A DNA stretch of 64,000 nucleotides from Zingiber officinale (taxonomy: Eukaryota; Streptophyta; Magnoliopsida; Zingiberales; Zingiberaceae), in contig NC_055990.1 in NCBI RefSeq assembly GCF_018446385.1, forward strand, positions 29,969,891 to 30,033,890. Reading direction: 5' to 3'. A program made the translations under genes and the position numbers. Shown here piece by piece: positions 33,001 to 44,271 of this stretch. Every line of letters starts with the position of its first letter. Position 1 is the first letter of the stretch. A model generated the notes under the pieces. The model saw only the letters and a program-made list of their open reading frames with translations, had not been told where the DNA came from and ran no database searches.

Positions 33001-34157
33001 CTCAGTATAGAAGAGAATTTAAGAATACATTGTGCATAACTTCCTCTAGAGTATAAAAAATATTAGAACTGATATGTATTGTTGCAAGCATACACCTAAG
33101 AAATGGCATCAAAATAAATAAAGCAAATTGAAATTAAAGAAGCAAGTGCTGTGTTAGTAAAATCATTAAAAGAAATAGAAACCAAAATACCCTATCAGCA
33201 AACAAGCTCTCCTTTTTAGTCTTAAATAATGCCAACTGGAATTCTTCCTGCAGAGAAAAAGTTGAGGCCATTAAAGAAACACGGATCAAATTGTCGAATA
33301 TCAGAAATCAACTGCTCAAAGCTATAGTGAGAAAACCACAGACAATTGCAACAATTACTAGATAAATATATCTCTTTTACTACTTAAACCTGGGCTTTCC
33401 TAAAGTAAGATTTGTTAAATGGAAGGGGATACCTTTCCATCTAAAAAAATGAAATGACCAACTAATAATTCTCTCACAGATATGCATGCGGAGTCTATAC
33501 CTCTGACATGACTGTTCAAAAGATTAAATTAGATGCACAGATATTAAGAGAAATTAAATCCAAATGCAACTATTTGACTTGAGAGAGAGAATGAACTTCC
33601 ATACCTTGTGGATCAACCCATCATCAATGACAGCAGTGCTGATCCCTTTAAACAGCTCATACAAAGCTTCTATTTCGCTCACGCTAACTGCAAAGTCAAC
33701 AAACAGAACTTTAGGTGGAATTCTTATTTAGAGCCAGCTTGAACCCCTATTCCTTAATAAAAGAACACATACACAGAAATATATGAAATTTTTGTTGTCA
33801 ACGACCCTAATAGTTGGGACATATAGTGATCTGTTATTGTGTTTGGTGCATGTGCGCACACACACACACACACACACACATTCATATATGAAGATCCACA
33901 TGGCTGATCCACACAGTTAGTTGATGATGATGTACAAATATTTAATTGTAAATATGAAGAGGAAAAGAGATAATCATTTAAATCTATCAAAAAGGTAGAA
34001 TGAAAATATTCTAAATAAACATTAGTAACATACACACAGTTTGTCTGGCTAACTGTTCAAGTTCCTCGATGCCTCTTTGGGGCTTGTACAATTCAAGATC
34101 ACAGCACTTCCCAAGGATAGTGATCAAATGCTTCAACCAGTCTAGACACAGCACCAT
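30046..34157 (-). CDS. CBL: Calcineurin B-like Ca2+ sensor (CBL2/CBL3 type), 225 aa
   Basis: Eight coding exons on the minus strand: 34034-34157, 33605-33687, 33191-33247, 32082-32190, 31493-31545, 30930-31010, 30619-30731 and 30046-30103. Phases all join and all introns are GT-AG. The N-terminus [20 protein letters not shown] has cysteines at 4, 18 and 19, as in tonoplast-targeted CBL2/3/6, and lacks the MGCxxS myristoylation motif. EF-hand blocks include [28 protein letters not shown] and [14 protein letters not shown]. The last exon supplies [18 protein letters not shown], with the FPSF site phosphorylated by CIPK kinases. Family role: Ca2+-loaded CBL recruits CIPK kinases to the vacuolar membrane to control ion transport. 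The loop FKTKKES is one residue shorter than the common FKTxKKES. It looks intact and functional. Confidence 0.95.
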
Positions 34158-35300
34158 GATTTTTGCCACTCATAACAACACTCCATAACCTGCATTCAGA
34201 TTGAACAAAGAGAATTATGCTTTTATGTTGATTCAAAGAAGCAGTGCTGCTTAGTATTTCATAAGTAGTATGATATTTTTCAAAGTGATGAAGGAAGTGA
34301 AAACTTTTCATTGTTGGGTTGCTGAAAATGCTTTAAAGATTAGATTCTGGTGGTTGGGAATGAAGCTACAAGCTAATTCTTATAAGGGCATTCAAATGAA
34401 TGTGTTGGATTAACGAAAAAGAGAAAAACAAAAAGCATTCTTGAGCAACTATGTTTTCAGTAGGAGTAAACACTTAAAATTTGATGAACTTAACATTACT
34501 ACATAAAGAGTATAAGAAGGCTTAAGAAACTCTACTTATCTTTACAAGAACAGTGAGGTTTCAATAAATAGACTCAATGGAGAGAAAAAAAATCAATGTA
34601 GCAAGCCAAATGACTAGAATTTTAAAACTTGTTGTCAGGCTCAAGCAAGCAGGTACTATAGACATGCAAAACAAAGATCGATAATTATATCTGATAGAAA
34701 TTATAACTCATTCAGCATGTATAAAGTTCAAGAAATCCTGTTCTAAGGTAAACTCAGGAATGCAAAGCACTTATCTTCATAATGCATACCATTAACTTTT
34801 TTTCTCTAGACCTTTGGACTTCATATTACGATCCAAAAAGATACTCAGAACATGAACCCACCTGCATCGGAGACTGGTTATTGATACACTAACCTTCGAA
34901 AGAAAAGAATAAATTTGACCACATAGAATCAAATTTACGACGCCACTTGAATCCATTTTCAATCTTTTATCGACAAAACACAGAATCAAATATACGACGC
35001 CACTTGAAAAATCCAAGATAAAGCCATTTTTCCAAGATCTGAAAAGGGGGGGGGGGGGGGGGTTTGCACAAACTAAACAGAGAAAAACTTACCGGATTCG
35101 GAGCCGACGGAATCACCTCTCTTCCTGCTCAACTCCAATCCGTCGAGAATTGGAGATCGTCTAGGGAAGAAGAAGATCTTCCGATGATTGTGGAAACTGA
35201 TTAAAAAATGGACCTAAAAGGAACAGGAGAAGCCGAGATTCAAGATCTCGACCATTTTGGTCCAAACGACGAGAACAGATTCGAGAAATGCCCTCATTCC
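34158..35300 (-). other. 5' UTR exons and 5' introns of the CBL gene
   Basis: The first coding exon extends to 34189 (acceptor TGCAG read on the minus strand). A 5' UTR exon starts at 35093, with donor GTAAGT on the minus strand, and probably runs to about 35250-35300. The intron between contains a run of 17 G (35046-35062). A further UTR exon near 34860 is possible. Confidence 0.55.
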
Positions 35301-35575
35301 CGATATAACAATTACCATTATTTTATTTCCATGATGAATAATTAGCGCGACAAATTCCCTGGAAAATCATACATATAATGAAATTCCTAAATGCCATTTT
35401 AAAATGGTTCATCCATTTTTACATTCTCTTGTTTTTTTTTTTCACATCTCTATTGTTTTCTATAAAAATTGGATCTATCAAAAACGGTGTGTGCTAAATA
35501 AATGCCAATAGTATCATTCACACCATTCAATTCGAAAAATGCCTTCATTTTTTTTTCAGATTAATTTGATGTACT
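35301..35575. other. Probable CBL promoter region
   Basis: AT-rich sequence upstream of the CBL 5' UTR. I see no clear TATA box or gene. Confidence 0.35.
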
Positions 35576-35769
35576 GAATTCCTTTCAGCGTAGGTGGAAG
35601 TTGTCTCGACATGAGGTAAGATGATACAGTGAGGAAAGATGAGGGGTATGATACTTTCATAAAGTTATTAGTCAAGAACGTGATAATCAGTAGTCGATGA
35701 AAGGTAGCGGTTCAGTCTCTCCATTTTATCCTCTGTATAATTTTCAGTCGGTCATAGATAGATCGGGTC

Positions 35770-37268
35770 ATGACCGACTTTAGTATAAGCTTATACCTAG
35801 GGTCCCAATTTTTATTGGAGGCTTATTATTTTCATGTATTAAATATATTTTTATTTATTTTTTAAATATAATGGAAAAAAATATGGCTCACATGGTAAAA
35901 AATTATATAATCTTATTCTCTAAAATTTTCTAAAAATTGGAGTCATTATTTTTAATATATTAAATATATATTTTTTAAGAGAATGGAAAAGAATAGGATC
36001 CACGTGATTAAATATTTACATGATCTCAATCTATCAAAACTTCAGATTTCACAAAGATTTTATTAGAGTTCCAATAAATAAAGTCATAAAGGAATTCTTT
36101 TTTTAACAAATTAATTTTTTTTAATTATAGATGTTATTTTATAAAAGCTAATCTATTCCTCTTCAATATCTACTCTGGTTACATTTCTCATTTGTTGGTG
36201 ATATTTTCTCCTTTAATCAATAAGAACATTAATTAGAAATATTTTATCTTATCCTTATAATACAAAATAAAAATGTTAATTTTTTTAAATTTCCCCTCTT
36301 CTCCTTTTCCAACTCCCCTTCTCTGTGCTTCTCTTACTCATTGAGATGGGAGAAGAGAAACCGCACCTAACGCTAACACGTTGATGCAGTCAGTGCTGCG
36401 ATGCTTGTTGCTTGATAAAATTCAAATGCTCATGCATTCATCCATATTATGTCTGATGAAAATGGAAGATTTTATTATTTTTTAATAATAACGAATTAAT
36501 ATCTTTACCATTTCGTTTCCTTGATAGACATTAAGTTTAACTTTTATTTAAATATATTTACCCTCATAAAATATTTGATTTTTCATTTGTCTCCATTCCA
36601 TCATTTATAATTGTTCTAGTTTAGGTAATGAAAAATATGGTTTATTTTTCCTTTTGCTTTATGCCTAAAACGACTTTCATTTAGTTCTTAATAAATGAAT
36701 GACGGGTTTAATCTCATTGTGATCTTTATTTTCTAAGGATGATATTCAATTTTACTATTTTATACATTATTTTTTATTTATTTGTTTTTTGTGCATCACT
36801 TATAATAATGAGTTGAGTATGGAAGCATGATTTTTTTATACCGTTATCATATTTTATTGTTATTATTTTCTCAATTTTGTTCCTTCTTGTAAGGATTGTT
36901 CTCTCTATCTTTCATTTAAATATACTTAGTTTTTAGCTAAGTGAATTGTAAACTTATTATCAACTTAAAATGTATTATTATATCTAATAATAATATTCTG
37001 TTTAATACAGTAAAGTTTATATTTCTCTTAATTAGGTTATCAAAACATGAATATAAAAATTTAATTAATAATTTTACATCTAAAAGTGAAAAAATTAAAT
37101 TTTATAAAAACTATTTTAAAATTAATATTTAATTTGTTTAAAAAAAATTAAACCACCATTTTCAATCCAAATCCGAATGAAAAAAAGTGAGAATTTTTTA
37201 AAAAAAAATAATATCAAAAGCTTAAAAAAATGTTTCTGCCTAGTCCTCAAATAGGCTTGAACTGGCCC
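35770..37268. mobile_element. AT-rich insertion in the Tat LTR, unclassified
   Basis: The Tat LTR stops at 35769 and resumes at 37269 with matching edges TAGATCGGGTC (35759-35769) and TAGATCGGCTC (37269-37279). This looks like a 9-11 bp target-site duplication with one mismatch. The 1.5 kb between is AT-rich without an ORF of note (one 63-codon frame at 36941-37132). I could not make convincing terminal inverted repeats, so the class is open. A 9-bp duplication would suit a Mutator-like element. Confidence 0.4.
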
Positions 37269-38022
37269 TAGATCGGCTCCTCAAGGTTGAGCCCTGGGCC
37301 GGGGTTTTAACTAGTTCTCGACTGGCTGCCTACTGCTCAAGTTATCTAAGCTCAATTTCTACATATGGCCCTGGCACATATGCCAAGCAATCCCTGACCG
37401 GTTCTGTATCGGTCGGATCATGCAGGTTTAGTCCTCGGTTACAGTCTGATGATTCTCGACCGGTTCTGCACAGCTCATTCTCTTCATCTCGATCAGGCGT
37501 AGTCCCTTGATAGCCCCTGGTCGGTTGCACACGGGAAAGGGAATCAAGGCTCAGTCCTTGCATCGCATTTGAGCAATCATCTAAAGATGTCTACGGTTGA
37601 ACCTGGGCAGGACAGATAACACTAAGAGACAACAGTGTCAAAGAATCATAACCTCTTATCAGAGAATAACTGTCGTGAGTCAGGGAATATTCCAGTGTTC
37701 TGCCACACACTAAGAGTGGAACCTTCCTCTTACCAATGGGAGGCTAACGAACATCCTCCGTCACCCCAACACACCCTGACACCCGACATTTTCTAGCAGC
37801 GTGCAGACTCAAGTCGTATAAAAACAGAGGTCCTCTTTATTGGCCAGGTACGCGCACATTTGTACACATCATCAGCAGTTCCTTTTTCTTCCTTTCTTCA
37901 AACACTGCTTTGTCGAAAAAAGGACCTGACTTGAGCGTCGGAGGACCTGCGCCAGGGACCCCTTCCCTGGTTTTTGGTCTCTAATGCTCCGTGTGCTTGT
38001 CTGAGTGCGCGCATGACCCAAT

Positions 38023-38174
38023 TGTTGGTGCAGCAGGGCCGACAAGAGGGGAGGGGTGAATTGCCTACAAATAAAGAATACCCTCCTCAAGACTTTTCAA
38101 CTCAAAAATTAATAGCAACAATAAAATGTAAAATAGCAGTAATAAAAGAGAAACAGGAAATTTAACTTGGTTAC
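38023..38174 (-). repeat. 3' LTR, first part, of the minus-strand element
   Basis: TGTTGGTGCAGCAGGGCCGAC...; matches the start of the LTR at 56560. Split after GTTAC by the element at 38175-46195. Confidence 0.88.
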
Positions 38175-40119
38175 TGTTGGGACCGAAATGTAGCTAGAGG
38201 GGGGGGGGGTGAATAGCTCGTCGCGCGCTTCGTGTTCTTCGTTGCTTGTTTCTTCAAAGATGTGCAACGGAAAATACAAAGAAAACAAACACAACGCTAA
38301 CACTAAGGATTTACTTGATATCCACTTCACAAGAGGTAACTAGTCTAAGGATCCATGCACACACACACACCTCCACTAATAAACACTCATTTTCGGTAAC
38401 TACCGAAGACGGAGAAGCCCTACAAGACTCTGAGTACAGAAAGAAAGGAAAGGGAACAAAAGTATAAGCAAAGCTTACAATGAATACAAGAAACCCTAAC
38501 CCTAGCTTTTTTCTTCTTGCTTTTGATCTGCCTCTTGACTTGGAAGAGCCTCCAAGAACCTTCAAGAACTGACGATCTGGAGCTTAGAGAGAGCTGTAGA
38601 GTTGCTGTCGAGGATCTGGAGTGAACAGTGCAAAATCTACCGAAGGAATCGAACGCCTACAGTTAAATACGACGCCAACGGTCGGATCCCGATTGATTGG
38701 ATTGATCCCAATCGATCGGGGAGGCTTTGGATCAATTGGCTGATCGATCCAGAGCACCTCTGTGCTCTCTAGAATGGCCTAGATCGATCGGTTGATCGAT
38801 CCAGCTTTTATCGTGCGAAATCGCACCTCCCAATCGATCCATTGATCAATTGGGAGCTTTGGATCAATCGGTTGATCGATCCAGAGCTGTTCTGTTCGTG
38901 CAACACTTCTCCCCAATCGATCGACTGATCGATTGGGAGGAATCTTGTCGCTGGGACTCACCCAATCGATCGACTGATCGATCCAGCTCCTTGATTTTGT
39001 CCAAAATCAAGTCCAAAGCCCCTTAAACCAACATCCGGTCAATCATGACTTGTCAGTATATAAAACCTAGCATCCGGTCACCCTTGACCAGCTAGGACTC
39101 TCTCACCAAGTGTCTGGTCAATCCCTTTAACCTACTTGGACTTTTCTCCTCTTGTCAAGTATCCGGTCAATCCCTTTGACCTACTTGGACTTTTCTTCCT
39201 CGTGCCAAGTATCCGGTCAATTCCTTTGACCTACTTGGACTTTCACCAGATGTCTGGTCAACCTTGACCCATCTGGATTTCCCCGTGCCTGGCTTCACTC
39301 GCCAGGACTTCCCTTCTGCCTAGCTTCATTCACTAGGACTTCTCTTCTGTCTGGCTTCACTCACCAGGTCTTTCACCTAGCTTCACTCACTAGGATTTTC
39401 CTTTTGCCTAGCTTCACTCACTAGGACTTCTCTTCTGCCTGGCTTCACTCACCATGATTTTCACCTGACTTTACTCACTAGGATTTTCACCTGGCTTCAC
39501 TCACCAGGATTTTCCTCTGTCTGACTTCACTTACCAGGACTTTCACCTAGCTTCACTCACTAGGATTTTCCTTTTGCCTAGCTTCACTCACTAGGACTTT
39601 TCTTCTGCCTGACTTCACTCACCAGGGCTTTCACCTAGCTTCACTCACTAGGATTTTCACCTGGCTTCACTCACCAAGATTTTTCTCTGCCTGGCTTCAC
39701 TTACCAGGACTTTCACCTAGTTTCACTCACTAGGATTTCCTCACTGCCTAGCTTCACTCACTAGGTCTTTCACTTGGCTTCACTCATTAGGATTTTCCTT
39801 CTGCCTGGCTTCACTCACCAGGACTTCCTTTGCCTAACCTCTAAGTTAGGACTTTCACCTGGCTTCACTCACCAGGTTTTTCCAGTCAAAAATCCGGTCA
39901 ACCTTGACCTACTCGACTCTCCATCACAATCTCCACACATGAACAATTGCACCTGCAATCTCCATGTGTTGTCTACATGTATTGTCAAACATGTATTGTC
40001 AACATGTATTGTCAAACCATCAAAACAGAAACATTAAGACTCGAGCTTGACCCAATTCAAGCTCAGTCAAACTAGGTCACCCTTGACCTGGGGAATATTG
40101 CACCAACAATCTCCCAACA
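38175..40119 (-). repeat. 3' LTR of gag-only element, with hairpin array
   Basis: Contains three sub-arrays of short inverted repeats. 38690-38990 has CCAATCGAT/ATCGATTGG and CTGGATCGAT types. 39066-39275 has arms around an ATCCGGTCAA..TTTGACCT core. 39285-39880 has 21 units of type CCTGGCTTCACTCACCAGG. An 11-G run lies at 38199-38209. Confidence 0.9.
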
Positions 40120-42344
40120 ATCTCATTCTTTTTGATGTTTGACAATACCTTCTTTAAGTTAGGCTAATCCCATAGCCTAAACCTCCTTCATGCCACTAGG
40201 TAATGAAAGTATAAGTTAAACTCTTCATTCTCCTCCTAAGAGAGAAAACTCCCTCTTAGATAATGAAGTCCTAATTTAAACCCTACATTTCTCCCCCTAT
40301 TGGCACACATCAAAACAAACTCTCCCCCTGAAGAGTTACTCAATGTTGTTCACAACTTCACTCATTGTAATCAACCCGATAATAAAAGTCTCATACCTTT
40401 CATTTTCCTTTAACCCTACATTCTTCCCCAATATAGACAAATGCCCATCCTTGAGCATTTTTAACTTAAACAATGAAGATATCCACTCTTCATTGTAAAC
40501 AAATGCTCAACCTTGAACATTTTTACTAAAGAAGGTTAACCACCTTCCAAGGTGTATGAAAAATAATTTTCATGTCCTTAAAGAGTAACTCCCCCTAAAG
40601 ACATGATCGTGTCTTCTGTCATTGCACCAACAATGACTTGGAATCCATAAATCTTTAGGAAACCCAATTTAGAAGTTTTGAGATTCAAAAATTCAATAAT
40701 GAAACCAAACTCAACTTAAACTCCAATTTAGTCTTTCTCAACCAATCCATCCTTATTTTCAACATAAAAACACTCTTTTTATGTATACAAATGTATCTTG
40801 AGGGGTTAGGAATGGTTACCTAGACTAAAGATGGTCCAAAATGTTGAAATCAGGCTTTACCAGCCAAAATCAGTATTCCCAATCGATTGGAGTTAGGTTC
40901 CAATCGATTGAACCCTGCTGAATTGATCTACTGATCGATTCAGTCTGCTTGGATCGATCGGCTGATCGATCCAGTAAGCTTTTGCTCGTGAGAGATGCCT
41001 TCTCAATCGATCGCCTGATCGATTGAGGCACTCCAATCGATCCACTGATCGATTGAAGCTCTGAAAAAGCTGAAATTCAATTTCAGTCAATTTCAGAAAC
41101 TCTCCAAAAATTCTACAAAATTCAAAAAATTATGAAAATTTATGTAGGCATTCCTTAAGGCATAAAAAATAGTTTTCTAAGAAAATACTTCATATTTTCC
41201 AAAAATGACACAAACTAGAAAACTTGTAGAAACTTTAGTGTTTTCTTCTAGTTTGTGCTCAACTATTCAATGATGATTACTATCAAAAGATAGCCTTCAC
41301 CAAGGTTTTCCAAAAGCATTTTAAAATAATTTTCAAAAACCAATATCTCATCATGTTCCTTGGGCTTAATGCACATAACTTGTACATTAGCTTTCCCAAT
41401 GATGGGAAAACACATAACTATGTGTTTTGATGAACTTAAAACTCGAAAGAATGCACTAAATCAACATCTTGAGTTTTGTTCATCATCCTAACATCTCACT
41501 TGTATCTAATGTGCACTAAAACACATACAAGTCACCTTATGGGTCTTTGTGAGATGTAAAGTTTGGTTTTGCCCTATTCTAGGGATTATGCATATCTATC
41601 TAGACATTTTTGAATTATAGACATCCACCAAGGATGTTACTTGTTAATTAATGCCATTAGTCCTTAATAAGTAAGGAATTAAAATGATGCATGATGATGT
41701 TATGACATACATCAAAAAGAAATAATTTTCAAAACAAAATTTCCTATAACTATATGATGTATGGATGACATGACATGATATTTTTATGTTTTTCATAATA
41801 AGGCATGAGTGCAAACACAAATAAATAAATATGATGTCATGGTAATTGATGGGCAAGCAAAGCATGACAAGTTAGCATAGATAAAATACCTAGATTACCT
41901 ACCTAAGTATCCTTAATCCTTGGCTAAATTAAAAATAAACCTAGTTTGCCCATTATTTCCCAAGAAAATGTCAAAAACCAAATTTGACATTTCTTTTGCT
42001 TTTCCTAATTTGTGCCAATTTAAATTAAGCATATTCATCAAATTTTGGCACAATTTACTCTTTTAAAGAGTAATCAATTGAGTTAAGGCTTAAATTTGCC
42101 TTTAACTTCCTAAGAACATACCAAAATCCCAACTTGGTAGTTCTTATGATTTTCTCAAATTGTGTCATTTAAAATTTCATCCAATTTCTCAAAATATGAC
42201 ACATTTTACTCTTTCCAAGAGTAAACCCTTTATCCTTTTCATTTTCAAAGGTTAATAATAATCTTGAAAATGCTCCTTGAGCGTTAACTTCGTCATGATT
42301 GGGTTAACTACCCTTCCACTTAGAGTTGACACTCTCTAACCCAT
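40120..42344 (-). other. Gene-free interior of the gag-only element
   Basis: AT-rich DNA on the 3' side of gag, ending next to the 3' LTR. It contains some ATCGAT dyads at 40880-41060 and no pol motifs or convincing ORF. Confidence 0.6.
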
Positions 42345-44147
42345 CTATGGGGTAGAGAAGATGTTCCTAAGAACCCAAAACCTATTGGTGCTCCTTGGAT
42401 GCTCTAGGTACTCACTAGGGATAGCTTCCCTAGATACCTTCCTAGTGACCTTGTTTGACTTCTTAGAAGCCTTGGTCACATTTTCTAGGTCAACCTTAGG
42501 GATTGCTTCCCTTGTGACCTTCTTTGTGACTTTCTTGGACTTCTTAGAAGTCTTAGTCACATTTGTTGCAAAAATACTCTTAGGAATAACCTCCCTAGTA
42601 TTCTTGACTTGACCACTAGACCTAGGGTTTGTTCCATAACTATATGGAACTCTATGGTAAGTAGGTACATCCTTTTTGGTTTTAGGTTTGTGTCCCAAAC
42701 CTCTATGGCCCTTGGATGACCCTTGTTGTCATAAACCTAGATTTCACTCATTTTGCCCTTTGAGGATATTTTCCATCCTTTTTAGGGTCTTTTCTAGTTT
42801 GTCAAGTCTTGACCTCAAGACTTGATTTTCCATCACTAAGTCCTTAGTTTTTGGGTTTCCATTATGCCCATGAGCATTTTTGTTTCTAGGCTTGTAGCTA
42901 GAATCCTTAGAGTTCTTGCCTAAAATTCCATCTACCTTCCTAACCCTAGGTGTGGTAGTTTTAACATGGAGAGCCATGTGTTTTTCCTTAATGCTATCAT
43001 GTTCTCTATTCTTATGGTAAATAGCATTAAAATGATAAAGACTTGACTTAGCATGCCTTTTACCATTGTTCAAGGGAGTAGGCTCAATAAATGATATTTT
43101 TCTTTTTACCTTGGAGACTCCCCCTTGAGATGTGCTTCCTCCTTGAGCCTTGACCGCCTTCTTCCCCTTGGGACATTGACTTCGGTAATGTCCTTTTTGA
43201 TTGCACAAAAAGCACACAATGCGCTCCTTGCTTCTTTTTGTTCCGGGAGCGGTCTCCTTGGGCTTCTCCTTGCCCTTTTGTGCCACTTGACCTTTCTTCT
43301 TGGCCAATCTAAGGCATTTACTTTTGTAATGTCCTTTTTCCCTACACTCAAAGCAAATGATATGATTTTTGTTATTTTCTATTGAAATTGTTATACCTTT
43401 GCTTATAGGGGTGACATCTTCTCCTTTTGATCCGGAGGTAGAAGCTTCCTCTTGATCCGAACTTGATACTCTTCCAATAGATTTGTCTTGACTTGTGGAG
43501 GTGGAAGCTTCTTCATCCTCTTCTTCTTTTGACCCGGATGTGGAGGCTTCTTCTTGCTCTTGATCCGGTGTCAATGAAAATTGCTCCCCCTCAATCCTAG
43601 AGGTGGAGGCTTTCTCATCCTCATCTTGTACATGGAACAAGGAGTATGCTCCCTCCTTACCTTCTTCATTGCATTCCTTTGAAGATGAAGCTTCTTGGAC
43701 TTCCTTTTCTTCGGAAGTTGAGCATCTCTCAACTTTGGAGTCCTCTTGCTCTTTATTTTGATCCAATGAGTCGCTCTCTTTGGATTTTTCTTGGTCTGGT
43801 ACAGTGGAGGGGATCTCATGAATTGATGGCAATTTGCTCCAAAGCTCCTTGGCATCCTTGAACTCTCCAATTTTTTCAAGAATGTGGCTAGGCAATAGAT
43901 TGACCAAAATCTTGGTCACTTTATCATTGGCCTCACATCTTTGGATTTGTTCTTGACTCCATTTGCTTTTCTTGAGGACTTTGCCCTTGGAATTTGTTGG
44001 AGCCTCGAAACCTTCCATGAGAGCAAACCATTGCTATATTTCTACCATCAAGAAATTCTCGATCCTTGATCTCCAAAGATCGAAGCTTATCATGGTGAAT
44101 GGTGGAGGCACCCTCGTGTCGAATCCGAGTCCATCTCGGAATTCCAT
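42345..44147 (-). pseudogene. Copia-like gag with two zinc knuckles, one in-frame stop
   Basis: The frame opens at ATG 44147 (MEFRDGLGFDTRVPPPFTMI) and continues to 42744, broken once by TAG at 44036-44034. The remaining 424-codon open frame starts at an internal Met (44018). Order: N-terminal UBN2-like part (FDLWRSRIENFLMV; AKELWSKLPSIHE), a long acidic Ser/Glu-rich linker with repeats of EEASTSGSKEE type, knuckles CFECREKGHYKSKC and CFLCNQKGHYRSQC, then a coiled-coil tail. A linker frame at 42698-42345 follows, with the repeat VTREAIPK/VSREAIPS. A single stop makes this nearly intact. Gag would package element RNA; no pol is encoded. Confidence 0.8.
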
Positions 44148-44271
44148 TTGAAGTTGAGCTTCTTGTGATGAAGTCTTCGACTTGTAGAATTGCTTCAACT
44201 TCTTCACCCTCTAGCTTGTTGTCTCTTCCGGCGATGATTCCGGCGAAGAGCGGCCTCGCTCTGATACCACT

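Noticed and set aside
33856-33880. (CA)n tract
   Set aside because: Ordinary microsatellite within a CBL intron; the ORF over it (33754-34035) is not a gene.
35046-35062. Run of 17 G as a possible quadruplex regulator of CBL
   Set aside because: A homopolymer in an intron is most simply slippage, and its length may be a sequencing artefact.
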